In this document: positions 54,049 through 62,058 of the stretch, piece after piece
Layout of the letters: every line of letters starts with the position of its first letter
Position numbering within the stretch: position 1 is the first letter of the stretch
Origin: Bdellovibrionales bacterium CG10_big_fil_rev_8_21_14_0_10_45_34
Lineage (GTDB): Bacteria; Bdellovibrionota; Bdellovibrionia; Bdellovibrionales; 1-14-0-10-45-34
Assembly (NCBI GenBank): GCA_002778785.1
Contig: PEZS01000010.1
Coordinates: 186,001 to 250,000 of the forward strand
Reading direction: 5' to 3'
DNA: 64,000 bases
Program-made: the position numbers and the translations under genes
Notes under the pieces: generated by a model
The model's input: the letters and a program-made list of their open reading frames with translations, nothing else
Databases searched by the model: none
Told to the model about the DNA's origin: nothing

Positions 54049-54607
54049 TTCTGCCCTCTTCTTTTACCCAGTACGGATGACCATGTAGATAGTTGCGCCT
54101 AAACATTCCGCTGGCAATTTGATTTCTTAACCGACTAAGGACGCTACTAACTTCACCGGCCTTGTCGACAAGAACAATGCCCTCGAGTGCCGACTCTAAC
54201 CATAGGCCAGAGGGGCGCCCGTCAACATCGAAATGAGGCAAGTGCACAAAGTGGAAAGAATAATTTTTTCTCCATGTTGGACTTTTGTGGTCCCAGGTTC
54301 TGTAGAGCTCTCGGCTGATAGGAACTGAAGGATCCACTATAACAAGCAAATCAATGTCAGAGGATGCTCTCGACTCTCCTCGAGCATGGGACCCAAAAAC
54401 GACTAACCCTAAAAATCTTTCCCCAAAGAAGTTTTCACACGCCGTAGCAACTTCAGTGTAGGTATTTTGAGTTTTAGAATCTTTGATCATCGATACGATG
54501 AGATCATTCAAAGAAAGTTTTCTTTGTTCGGCTTCTTTTTTAAGTTTTGTGTGGAGCTCGCCGCCCACCCTCAGGACGAACTTGCCAGAAGGAGTCTGTC
54601 TTTTCAA
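54041..54607 (-). CDS. MNT-type nucleotidyltransferase with N-terminal RHH-like DNA-binding domain
   Basis: A 188-residue protein. Residues 8-43 (GKFVLRVGGELHTKLKKEAE, then KLSLNDLIVSMIK) look like a HicB/Arc-type ribbon-helix-helix. Residues 60-150 are a minimal nucleotidyltransferase with GSHARGESRASSDIDLLV, where Asp84 and Asp86 bind metal. MNT proteins silence HEPN toxins by nucleotidylating them; the fused RHH would add operon repression. TTG start with AGGAGG five bases ahead. Confidence 0.85.
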   Translation of the reverse strand: MKRQTPSGKFVLRVGGELHTKLKKEAEQRKLSLNDLIVSMIKDSKTQNTYTEVATACENFFGERFLGLVVFGSHARGESRASSDIDLLVIVDPSVPISRELYRTWDHKSPTWRKNYSFHFVHLPHFDVDGRPSGLWLESALEGIVLVDKAGEVSSVLSRLRNQIASGMFRRNYLHGHPYWVKEEGRIV

Positions 54608-54618
54608 TGGGACCTCCT

Positions 54619-54640
54619 ATATAGTACTATGATACTATAT
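54619..54640. promoter_or_regulatory. Palindromic operator candidate of the MNT/HEPN module
   Basis: ATATAGTA and TACTATAT are perfect 8-bp arms separated by six bases, placed just upstream of the AGGAGG of the nucleotidyltransferase gene. The arms contain TATA-like -10 sequence. It is well placed for repression by the RHH-like domain of the first gene. Confidence 0.55.
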
Positions 54641-54958
54641 TAGGTTTTTGGTTCCATCAAGCACAAATTAGGCCCGAAGTTGCTACCGTTGTCTTCCGTA
54701 AATCGATTTCTAATTTTTTAGACCTTTTCAAGGTGGCAAATTGAACAACGAAAATGCTCGACGAAGCGCTAGTTTTTATCAGTATGAAACACTTAGAACT
54801 TCTGGTCTCGACGGCGTGGGGAATAGGTTTCACAATGAAAGTGTCTCGGTTAGGGAAAGATCTTTAGAGATTTTTGACTTCCTTTTAGATTATAGAGTGG
54901 CTACGCAAGAATCTCTCTAAAAACTTGAAGTCAACATCTTTAGTCGATCAAACCTATG

Positions 54959-54966
54959 TCCGATAA
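54959..54966 (+). promoter_or_regulatory. Sigma-28-like -10 element upstream of pilA
   Basis: TCCGATAA matches seven of eight bases of the FliA-type -10 consensus GCCGATAA, about 100 bases before the pilA ATG. Fifteen bases upstream the -35 is poor (TTAG rather than TAAA), so this is a tentative call. Confidence 0.25.
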
Positions 54967-55064
54967 AAATTTGTTCGTGAGTGTGAATGGTCCTTCAAAA
55001 AGATTCTTTGCATTCAATAAAGCGAACTTTAAAAAAATTCCCGTTTGACGGGGGAGGAGAATTT

Positions 55065-55625
55065 ATGAACGTATCTATGAAAGCACTGAGCTCCAAAAGC
55101 TCAAAGGGCTTCTCACTCATCGAGTTGATGATTGTGGTCGCCATCATCGGTATTTTGGCCGCTATTGCCGTACCGAACTTCCAAAAGTTTCAAAGAAAAG
55201 CGCGTCAGTCAGAAGCCCGAACAAATCTCTCAGCCCTGTATGCTGGGCAAAAGACTTTCTTCGTTGACTGGAACCAATATTCTTCGGATTTGATTTACAC
55301 TGGCTTTGCACCAGAAGGTAACTTGGTTTACCAATATGCTATTGGGGACACTTGTGGTGATGCTCCTACAATGCCTACTGCGATTGCTACCGCTCACAAC
55401 CCGGCCAACAATACTTCGGCGGCAGTTTGTGCTGCAGCTAATGCGAACTGCGTAAATGGTCCAACTGCGATTGCTGCTGTGGTTCCTGCCTGCGCAGTTC
55501 TTGCAGGTTCTGGTGACACTTTCTTGGCTGGTGCTGAGGGAAACATCGGAGGCGGTCAGAATGATGCCTGGTCAATTACTCAAGGAAAGGTTCTTGACAA
55601 CGTTCTCGATGGAACAATCAACTAA
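55065..55625 (+). CDS. pilA: Type IV major pilin PilA
   Basis: A ~186-residue prepilin. After a 14-residue basic leader, processing at KG before [20 protein letters not shown], with Glu5 of the mature protein, is the type IVa pilin signature. The C-terminal globular domain is Ala/Asn/Thr-rich with several Cys ([24 protein letters not shown]) that could form disulfides. A strong GGAGGAG lies before the ATG 55065. A rho-independent terminator follows. It is separated from pilB-R by the toxin-antitoxin insertion. Confidence 0.95.
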   Translation: MNVSMKALSSKSSKGFSLIELMIVVAIIGILAAIAVPNFQKFQRKARQSEARTNLSALYAGQKTFFVDWNQYSSDLIYTGFAPEGNLVYQYAIGDTCGDAPTMPTAIATAHNPANNTSAAVCAAANANCVNGPTAIAAVVPACAVLAGSGDTFLAGAEGNIGGGQNDAWSITQGKVLDNVLDGTIN

Positions 55626-55661
55626 GAGTTGGTCTTAGTTTCGTAATACAGTTTGATTTTC

Positions 55662-55697
55662 AAAAAAAGGCCCTTAACTGGGCCTTTTTTCTTTTTT
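55662..55697 (+). terminator. Rho-independent terminator after pilA
   Basis: AAAAAAAGGCCC-TTAACT-GGGCCTTTTTT forms an A-flanked G/C stem of about 12 pairs followed by a T tract, 37 bases after the pilA stop. It is a textbook intrinsic terminator. Confidence 0.9.
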
Positions 55698-55754
55698 AAA
55701 GGTACGGAGTCACTTGTGGGACGCAAGGCGTCCCACAAGTGACTCCGTACCTTT
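55698..55754. repeat. 57-bp perfect palindrome, copy 1
   Basis: Two perfectly complementary 27-base arms (starting AAAGGTACGGAGTCACTTGT) flank a 3-base loop AAG. It directly follows the pilA terminator. A second copy at 58529-58585 has the same design with one changed and compensated base pair, and both end in CCTTTT. The element is a member of a dispersed intergenic palindrome family, possibly acting as bidirectional terminator or transcript stabiliser. Confidence 0.95.
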
Positions 55755-55815
55755 TGCGGGGAGAGCTTTCTTCGTAGAGGGATCAGGCCTATACTGGATT
55801 CAGAGGCGGATAAGA

Positions 55816-56559
55816 ATGAACAGCAATAAAAAAGTTATCATTGCAGTCGTGCTGTCGGCAGCGGTGATGCTAATTTCGCAGCAGCGAATGGAGGGCTTTA
55901 GCGAGGATTACAAAAAGAATCACGCAAGGCTGATTCCGCCGCCACAGAACCTAGATAAGTTCACCCCCGGCTATAAGCTGGTACTGGCGGATTCGCTTTG
56001 GCTGAGGGCGATACAAGACCTTGATATGTGCCAAGGTGTCAATGCGATCGGCGATCTCAAAGCAATTTCAAAGAATCGCTGCAGCCAGGGTTGGGTCTAT
56101 CAAATGATCGACGTCATCACTGACCTCGATCCGCGCTACAGAATTGTCTACTCCGTTGGAGCAATCACACTCAGTGTGATTTTGTCAGATGTTGTTGGCG
56201 CCGATAGAATCTACGCTAAAGCGATTTACCACTTTCCGAAAGATTGGGGTCTTCCTTATCGTTATGCCTACCACTTGCTAGAAGAAACTTATGATCCGGT
56301 AAAAGCAGCACGCATGTTAACAATGGCCGCTGAAAACGGTGCTCCCGATTGGACTCGGATGTTGGCGGCAAAACTCTTAAGTGAAAATCATCGTATTGCC
56401 TACTCCTTCACGGTTCTTGGAGACTTGGCGACAAACTACCCCGAGTTTGCAGCAAATGATCGCTTCAAAGAGCGATTCCTTATGATCTGCAAAAGAGCTC
56501 GCGAGGCAGGTATAACTCTCCCTAACAATCACCCCCGCGGCCTTGAGTGCCCGCGCTGA
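55816..56559 (+). CDS. TPR-like protein with N-terminal membrane anchor
   Basis: A ~247-residue protein: a transmembrane or signal-anchor helix (KKVIIAVVLSAAVMLISQ), then helical-repeat sequence: KLVLADSLWLRAIQDLDMCQ, WVYQMIDVITDLDPRYRIVY, LPYRYAYHLLEETYDPVKAA. The pairing of helices resembles tetratricopeptide repeats. I chose the ATG at 55816 (MNSNKK) because the longer frame would run through the palindrome. Function is unknown; position beside pilA suggests, but does not show, a pilus role. Confidence 0.68.
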   Translation: MNSNKKVIIAVVLSAAVMLISQQRMEGFSEDYKKNHARLIPPPQNLDKFTPGYKLVLADSLWLRAIQDLDMCQGVNAIGDLKAISKNRCSQGWVYQMIDVITDLDPRYRIVYSVGAITLSVILSDVVGADRIYAKAIYHFPKDWGLPYRYAYHLLEETYDPVKAARMLTMAAENGAPDWTRMLAAKLLSENHRIAYSFTVLGDLATNYPEFAANDRFKERFLMICKRAREAGITLPNNHPRGLECPR

Positions 56560-56752
56560 AGTAGGCGCACAAAAAATTCTCATTAAACTCAGCTGTTACT
56601 TGTAATCTCTACCACTTTCATTTGGCATCTGTTGCTTTGAATAGAAAGCAAGAATGGAGTCAGTTCGGGTTTGACTCGACGTCGTTCTGATCCGACTTGG
56701 TCTTGACCAAAATGCACTATGACGTCGATTTGGTCAGAAGGATTTACCAATA

Positions 56753-57281
56753 GTGAAGAGATACCTTAGCTTCCCAATAGAAAATCTGGCGCTACGCCGA
56801 AAAAAGATGGTTTTTGTATCGGGTCCGCGACAAAGCGGAAAAACGACACTTAAATGCTCATTAGCCTTTTACCCGAAAAAGTAGGAGCTCCCCTTAGCCT
56901 TCAAAGTTTAAGAGAAGATCTTGAGGTCTCCCACGCCACAGTCAAAAGATGGTTGTCGTATCTCAAAGAGCTCTACTATTGTTTTGAAATTAAGCCTTAT
57001 TCAACCACTATTGGACAGACGTAGGTTTTGGTACTTTTGACCTGTTCTATTTGAGGAATAAAGAAAAGCAAGAGATCGATTTTTTGGTATCTCGTAACCG
57101 TCGACCTTGGTTTACCGCTGAGGCCAAGCTGCCGCCTCAGTCCCTCTCAAAAAGTATCTTTGCCTTTCAGAAGCACGTCAAAGTACCGCATTTTCAGGTG
57201 AGCCTCGGCGACAAGTGGAAATCACCGCATCCTCATGTGTACATTTGTGGAAGTGCGGGATTTCTTAGCCTATTACCTTGA
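56753..57281 (+). pseudogene. Remnant of an AAA-type ATPase with DUF4143 domain
   Basis: Three in-order fragments remain. First comes an N-terminal P-loop piece (RRKKMVFVSGPRQSGKTTLK, stop at ~56882). Second is a DUF4143-like winged-helix piece (PLSLQSLREDLEVSHATVKR, to ~57024). Third is a C-terminal nuclease-like piece (EIDFLVSRNRRPWFTAEAKL, ending at 57281). Most of the ATPase domain between fragments one and two is gone, and stops separate all three. The order matches the complete family exactly, so this is a decayed gene. Confidence 0.75.
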
Positions 57282-57388
57282 CACGTATTGGTTCGCCATC
57301 AGATTGACAAGAAGCTTTCAATCGCTAAATTGCTGTTTTTGCTCCAATGCCCTCAGGCGGGCGAAGACGTTTAAGGGATCTAGATTCG

Positions 57389-58507
57389 ATGGCACAAGAT
57401 TATTACGAAATATTAGGCGTAGCGCGCAATGCGGATGCAGACACAATCAAGAAGGCTTATCGAAAGCTAGCTATGAAATTTCACCCCGATCAAAATCCGG
57501 GGGATAAAGCGGCCGAAGATAAATTTAAAGAGGCGGCTCAAGCCTACGAAGTACTCGGGAATGCAGATAAACGCTCCAAATACGATCAGATAGGGCACGC
57601 GGCGTACACTCAAAGTGGAATGGGCGGGCAAGGCTACGGCGGAGCTGGCTTTCAAGACATTGATGATATCTTTGCGTCATTTGGCGATATTTTTGGCGAC
57701 ATGTTTGGCGGGGGCCGCAGAACTTCGCGAGGAGGCCGGTCAAAAGCAACACGTGGGGCGGATCTTCGCTATCGGCTTCAAATAGATTTGCTCACGGTCT
57801 TAGATGGCGGCGAGCAAGAAGTAGAGTTTGAAACAGAAGATAACTGCAAACGTTGTAGCGGCAGTGGGGCAGAACCCGGTACCGCCCCCGAGGTCTGTGG
57901 TACATGCCGAGGTGCCGGCCAAGTTGTTCGTGCGCAAGGTTTTTTCTCGATGGCGACAACTTGCCCAACATGTCACGGAAACGGGCAGCTCATCAAAAAC
58001 TCCTGTAACTTGTGCCGCGGCCATGGCCGAGTCGCAGCAAAACGTCATCTCACCGTGAAGATTCCGCCTGGAGTTCGCACGGGTACACGCTTACGTGTAG
58101 CTGGAGAGGGCGAGGGAGGCTTTCGTGGCGGACCATCCGGCGATCTCTATGTAGAAATCCATGTAAAAGACCATCCACAATTTGAGCGTGATGGTGACCA
58201 CCTGATCAGTCGCTTGAAAGTTTCTTACCTGCAGGCGATTTTGGGAGCAGAAATTCAAGCCCCTGCTCTCAAGGGGTCTGAAATGGTCACAGTGCCCGAA
58301 GGCTCCCAGCCCGCAGACCTTGTCAAATTAGCCCATAAAGGTTTACCAAGTCTTAGAGGCGGGGCTCGCGGCGATCTTTACTACCGACTAGAAGTGGAGA
58401 TTCCGAAAAAAATCTCGAAAGACGAAGAGAAGCTTTTGAGAGAGATCGCTTCTTCTAAAAATGAGACAGTCTCAGAGGGTGGGAACGGGCTTTTTCGGCG
58501 CAGATAA
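57389..58507 (+). CDS. dnaJ: Chaperone DnaJ
   Basis: A 372-residue J-protein: J domain with HPD (MKFHPDQNPGDKAAEDKF), Gly/Phe-rich linker, four zinc-binding repeats (CKRCSGSG, CGTCRGAG, CPTCHGNG, CNLCRGHG) and the C-terminal substrate-binding domains. It stimulates DnaK ATP hydrolysis and delivers clients. I start it at the ATG 57389 (MAQDYYEILGV). It precedes dnaK on the same strand, the reverse of the common dnaK-dnaJ order, with a palindrome between them. Confidence 0.95.
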   Translation: MAQDYYEILGVARNADADTIKKAYRKLAMKFHPDQNPGDKAAEDKFKEAAQAYEVLGNADKRSKYDQIGHAAYTQSGMGGQGYGGAGFQDIDDIFASFGDIFGDMFGGGRRTSRGGRSKATRGADLRYRLQIDLLTVLDGGEQEVEFETEDNCKRCSGSGAEPGTAPEVCGTCRGAGQVVRAQGFFSMATTCPTCHGNGQLIKNSCNLCRGHGRVAAKRHLTVKIPPGVRTGTRLRVAGEGEGGFRGGPSGDLYVEIHVKDHPQFERDGDHLISRLKVSYLQAILGAEIQAPALKGSEMVTVPEGSQPADLVKLAHKGLPSLRGGARGDLYYRLEVEIPKKISKDEEKLLREIASSKNETVSEGGNGLFRRR

Positions 58508-58528
58508 TCAGAAAAATATCGCCAATCG

Positions 58529-58585
58529 AAAGGTACGGAGTCACTTCTGGGACGCATAGCGTCCCAGAAGTGACTCCGTACCTTT
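58529..58585. repeat. 57-bp perfect palindrome, copy 2
   Basis: Same element as at 55698-55754: 27-base arms starting AAAGGTACGGAGTCACTTCT, here with loop ATA. Compared with copy 1 one stem pair is C-G instead of G-C, changed on both arms so the stem stays perfect. It lies 21 bases after the dnaJ stop codon, where it may terminate dnaJ transcription. Confidence 0.95.
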
Positions 58586-58617
58586 TGAGAAAACTGTCTC
58601 AAATCGAGACCTTGGGG

Positions 58618-58645
58618 CTTGACCAAAGCGGCAGACGCCCCAAAT
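58618..58645 (+). promoter_or_regulatory. Sigma-32 (heat-shock) promoter of dnaK
   Basis: CTTGACC (58618-58624), a 13-base spacer and CCCCAAAT (58638-58645) match the RpoH consensus (CTTGAAA ... CCCCATnT) at 5/7 and 7/8 positions. The start would be about 58652, giving a 35-base leader before dnaK with AAGGAG. Confidence 0.7.
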
Positions 58646-58686
58646 TGAAGAAGTACATTTACAAATTGTTTTAAGGAGATAGCGAC

Positions 58687-60609
58687 ATGGCGAAGAAAAT
58701 TATTGGAATTGACTTAGGTACAACGAATTCAGTTGTGGCATTGATGGAGGGCGGGGAGCCTAAGGTTCTTACAAATGAAGAAGGTGGTCGCACCACTCCT
58801 TCAGTTGTGGGTTTTGCTAAAAACGGTGAACGACTTGTTGGTCAAGTAGCAAAACGGCAGGCTGTTACAAATCCAGAAAATACAATTTCTTCTGCAAAGC
58901 GCTTTATCGGGCGAGCTTACTCAGAGGTGACTGAAGAGGTCAGGCGCATTCCGTATAAAGTCGTGCAAAGAGGAGGCGGTTGCGGCTTTGACGTTCGAGG
59001 AGAGGTTTATACACCAGAGCAGATTTCAGCCTTTATTCTTCAAAAATTAAAAAAGACTGCGGAGGATTACCTGGGCGAAGAGGTGACTGATGCAGTTATT
59101 ACGGTACCTGCTTACTTTAATGACTCTCAAAGACAAGCCACTAAGGACGCAGGAAAAATAGCCGGCCTTAATGTTTTGCGTATTATCAACGAGCCAACGG
59201 CGGCGGCGCTTGCCTATGGGCTTGATAAAAAGAAAGATCAAAAAATTGTTATTTACGACTTCGGTGGTGGTACCTTCGATATCTCCGTTCTTGAAGTCGG
59301 CGACAATGTTGTAGAAGTGAAATCAACAAATGGTGATACACACCTTGGTGGGGATGATTTCGATAAAAAGATTCTTGATTGGCTCATCGACGAATTTAAA
59401 AGAGAAAATGGCATAGATTTGTCGAACGACAAGATGGCACTTCAGCGACTTCGCGAAGGTGCAGAAAAGGCGAAAATTGAGCTGAGCACTGCTCAGACGA
59501 CAGAAATAAATCTTCCATTCATAAGTGCTGATGCAACAGGTCCGAAGCATTTGAATGTGTCTTTAAGTCGCGCAAAATTTGATCAAATGACAGAAGACCT
59601 TGTGAAGCGCTCGATCGAACCTTGTAGAAAAGCTCTCCAGGATGCCGGGCTAAAAGCATCAGAAATAGATGAAGTAGTTCTTGTCGGTGGTTCGACAAGA
59701 ATCCCTGCAATTCAAAAGTCGGTGAAAGATTTTTTTGGTAAGGAGCCTAATCGTTCAGTGAATCCTGATGAAGTTGTTGCCGTTGGTGCCGCTGTTCAAG
59801 GAGGAGTTCTTGGTGGTGACGTGAAGGATGTCTTACTTCTTGATGTGACGCCGCTTTCTTTGGGTATTGAAACTCTTGGTGGTGTAGCGACAAAGCTGAT
59901 TCCGAGAAACACAACAATTCCTACAAAACGCTCTCAAACTTTTTCAACAGCAGCAGATAATCAGCCAAGCGTGGATATTCATGTTGTTCAAGGTGAGCGT
60001 GAGATGTCGAGTGATAATAAGACTCTTGGAAGATTTGAATTATCTGGGTTGCCGCCTGCTCCGCGTGGTGTGCCTCAAATTGAGGTTGCGTTTGATATTG
60101 ATGCAAACGGAATTTTGAGTGTGCATGCTAAAGATTTAGGTACAGGCAAGGAGCAGTCCATCAAGATCACAGCAAAGTCGAACCTTGATGATAATGAAAT
60201 TAAAAAGATGGTCGAAGACGCTGAAGCGAATGCTGAAGCTGATCGTATGAAGCGAGAAAAAGTCACTGCGAAAAATGATCTTGACGGTGTGATTTATCAA
60301 ACAGAGAAGCTGATGAGTGACAATAAAGAGAAGATCTCACCAAGTGACCGATCAGAGCTGGAAGCGGCTCTTACGAAAGCAAAGAGCGTCTTGAATTCTG
60401 ACGATGTAGCTGTTTTGAAATCTGAGTACGAATCTCTTTCTAAAACAGTTCAAAAGGTGAGTAGTCAGCTGTACTCTACACAGGGTGCAGCGCCAGGTGG
60501 TTCTGCTGATGGTGCTGCGGCCGGCGGTAACACAGGCAAGGCCGGCGGCTCCGAAGGCGACAAAGGTGGCGACGACGTTGTCGATGCTGAATTCAAGGAC
60601 GTGAACTAA
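58687..60609 (+). CDS. dnaK: Chaperone DnaK (Hsp70)
   Basis: A 640-residue Hsp70: ATPase domain with [39 protein letters not shown] and [17 protein letters not shown]; interdomain linker [16 protein letters not shown]; substrate-binding and helical lid domains; and a Gly/Ala-rich tail ending [12 protein letters not shown]. It refolds proteins with DnaJ and GrpE (grpE is not in this window). AAGGAG precedes the ATG. A heat-shock-type promoter and a strong terminator flank it. Confidence 0.97.
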   Translation: MAKKIIGIDLGTTNSVVALMEGGEPKVLTNEEGGRTTPSVVGFAKNGERLVGQVAKRQAVTNPENTISSAKRFIGRAYSEVTEEVRRIPYKVVQRGGGCGFDVRGEVYTPEQISAFILQKLKKTAEDYLGEEVTDAVITVPAYFNDSQRQATKDAGKIAGLNVLRIINEPTAAALAYGLDKKKDQKIVIYDFGGGTFDISVLEVGDNVVEVKSTNGDTHLGGDDFDKKILDWLIDEFKRENGIDLSNDKMALQRLREGAEKAKIELSTAQTTEINLPFISADATGPKHLNVSLSRAKFDQMTEDLVKRSIEPCRKALQDAGLKASEIDEVVLVGGSTRIPAIQKSVKDFFGKEPNRSVNPDEVVAVGAAVQGGVLGGDVKDVLLLDVTPLSLGIETLGGVATKLIPRNTTIPTKRSQTFSTAADNQPSVDIHVVQGEREMSSDNKTLGRFELSGLPPAPRGVPQIEVAFDIDANGILSVHAKDLGTGKEQSIKITAKSNLDDNEIKKMVEDAEANAEADRMKREKVTAKNDLDGVIYQTEKLMSDNKEKISPSDRSELEAALTKAKSVLNSDDVAVLKSEYESLSKTVQKVSSQLYSTQGAAPGGSADGAAAGGNTGKAGGSEGDKGGDDVVDAEFKDVN

Positions 60610-60666
60610 AGTTTTCTTTTTAGAGGATACGCAAGTTCCTGGAAAAATTGTTTGGTTCTAAATCGC

Positions 60667-60699
60667 AAACAAGGGCTCTTCGAAAAGGAGCCCTTGTTT
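60667..60699 (+). terminator. Stem-loop terminator after dnaK
   Basis: AAACAAGGGCTC-TTCGAAAAG-GAGCCCTTGTTT forms a perfect 12-bp stem 57 bases after dnaK. The short T tract at its end gives moderate termination strength. Confidence 0.8.
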
Positions 60700-60785
60700 A
60701 TGAAATACAGTCTTTTGTCGAATATGTTAGAAAAGAGTCTTGAGACAGTTCCTTACGCAGCTTTGCTCGTGTAAAAGTAAGGAAC

Positions 60786-61919
60786 ATGGTTAAGAATTCA
60801 AATTGTTTTTTTCTGCAAGCAAGTATTTCTCTTATCTTACTTTTGAGTTGTTTTTCGTATGCGCAAGATCGGTACGGAGCCTATGGGTTGTTTCCGCAGG
60901 GCTCTCACCGGGTGATGGCAATGGGCGGCGCCTATGCTGCACTAAGTGACGATGCGACGGGCGTAACCTATAACCCTGCGGGTTTGGCTTTTCAACCCTA
61001 CTGGGGCGATCTTGGCGGGAACGTCAACACCGTCTACAACAGAGAAGTTGATTTAGACGGTGATGGCCAGAAGGATGGCATTCCTTATACCTACCATTAT
61101 TACGCTGCGACCTTTCGTGCCGGCGATTTTGGTTTTGGAGTTGGGTCCAACTCTCCCTACAATTTAAACATATCTTTTAATTCGGACTTAGGCGGTTTTA
61201 CAGAAACTCGCACATTGCAGCTAACAGTAGAAACGTTCAACCTCCCGGTTGCGTACAGAATAAGCAAGCAGTGGAGCTTTGGGGTCAATCTTCAAGGGCA
61301 CACAGTGACAGAGCGATACCGTTTTGTCTCTACCAACCCTTCAACAAGCGAGGTTGATGTAGCCACGAAAGCCACAGCTGCAACTATTGTGAGTGGTATT
61401 ATGTTTAGGCCCGATGAAACATGGAGCTTCGGTCTATTTTATTCGCCGCGCGCTGAGTTCAATGACATCAACTCAGAGCTGAACAATCAAACTGGCGGAG
61501 TGAATTGGTTTCGGAATGTAGTGATTCCTTCAAAGACCACGCTTGGCGGTGCCTATCGTTTGGATCGCTGGGTTTTTACGCTCGATTTAGATCACTTCGA
61601 AGGTTTGTCTAACGTTCAGTATGTTGGTTCACAGTTGATTCCTGAGTTTCGAAGAGTGGAGTTTGACGGTAAAGAAAAGTGGGTTCTTCACGGCGGAGTT
61701 GAATGGAACCCGGTTTCTACAAACATGTGGGACTGGTATCTACGTGCGGGGTCTTACAACGAACCGCCGAGGGCTTTAGGCGTCGGCTCTCGGCAGCACA
61801 CCACCTTCGGTACGGAACTTCGATACTGGGTGCTTTCATTGAGCGCTGCGGTCGATGGCGCCGAGAATTTCGCAAACTTCGCAGTCGGTCTTGGTGTGAG
61901 TTTAAAACCTTACCTTTAA
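60786..61919 (+). CDS. OmpP1/FadL-family outer-membrane protein
   Basis: A 377-residue barrel protein with a signal peptide (ending SCFSYA-QDRYG). The mature start GLFPQGSHRVMAMGGAYAAL followed by SDDATGVTYNPAGLA is the hatch motif of the FadL/PorV group. Alternating strands with aromatic girdle residues follow (e.g. WVFTLDLDHFEGL), ending in a typical terminal strand. FadL proteins import hydrophobic compounds across the outer membrane. The cargo is unknown. Confidence 0.85.
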   Translation: MVKNSNCFFLQASISLILLLSCFSYAQDRYGAYGLFPQGSHRVMAMGGAYAALSDDATGVTYNPAGLAFQPYWGDLGGNVNTVYNREVDLDGDGQKDGIPYTYHYYAATFRAGDFGFGVGSNSPYNLNISFNSDLGGFTETRTLQLTVETFNLPVAYRISKQWSFGVNLQGHTVTERYRFVSTNPSTSEVDVATKATAATIVSGIMFRPDETWSFGLFYSPRAEFNDINSELNNQTGGVNWFRNVVIPSKTTLGGAYRLDRWVFTLDLDHFEGLSNVQYVGSQLIPEFRRVEFDGKEKWVLHGGVEWNPVSTNMWDWYLRAGSYNEPPRALGVGSRQHTTFGTELRYWVLSLSAAVDGAENFANFAVGLGVSLKPYL

Positions 61920-62058
61920 GTACGGTCAGTTTTTGTGAGGCGATCTATTTAGGCCGTGAAGAGCCCCCCTTTGGCTAATTAATTTATTCGTCCCTTAAAG
62001 TTGAGTGTATTGATCACGATAGTCTTGCACATACCAATTAGAATGTACCTACTGGGGA

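Larger units (their letters stand above)
54608..55064. other. Divergent intergenic region between the MNT/HEPN module and pilA
   Basis: A 457-base AT-rich region without a gene. It should hold the leftward toxin-antitoxin promoter with its palindrome (54619-54640) and the rightward pilA promoter. I searched for a sigma-54 element (GG-N10-GC) in the last 170 bases before pilA and found none. A sigma-28-like -10 is present at 54959-54966. Confidence 0.5.

Noticed and set aside
54900-55064. Sigma-54 (-24/-12) promoter for pilA, expected because pilR is nearby
   Set aside because: No GG-N10-GC element was found in this interval by eye.
57304-57309. TTGACA as a -35 of dnaJ
   Set aside because: No acceptable -10 lies 16-18 bases downstream.
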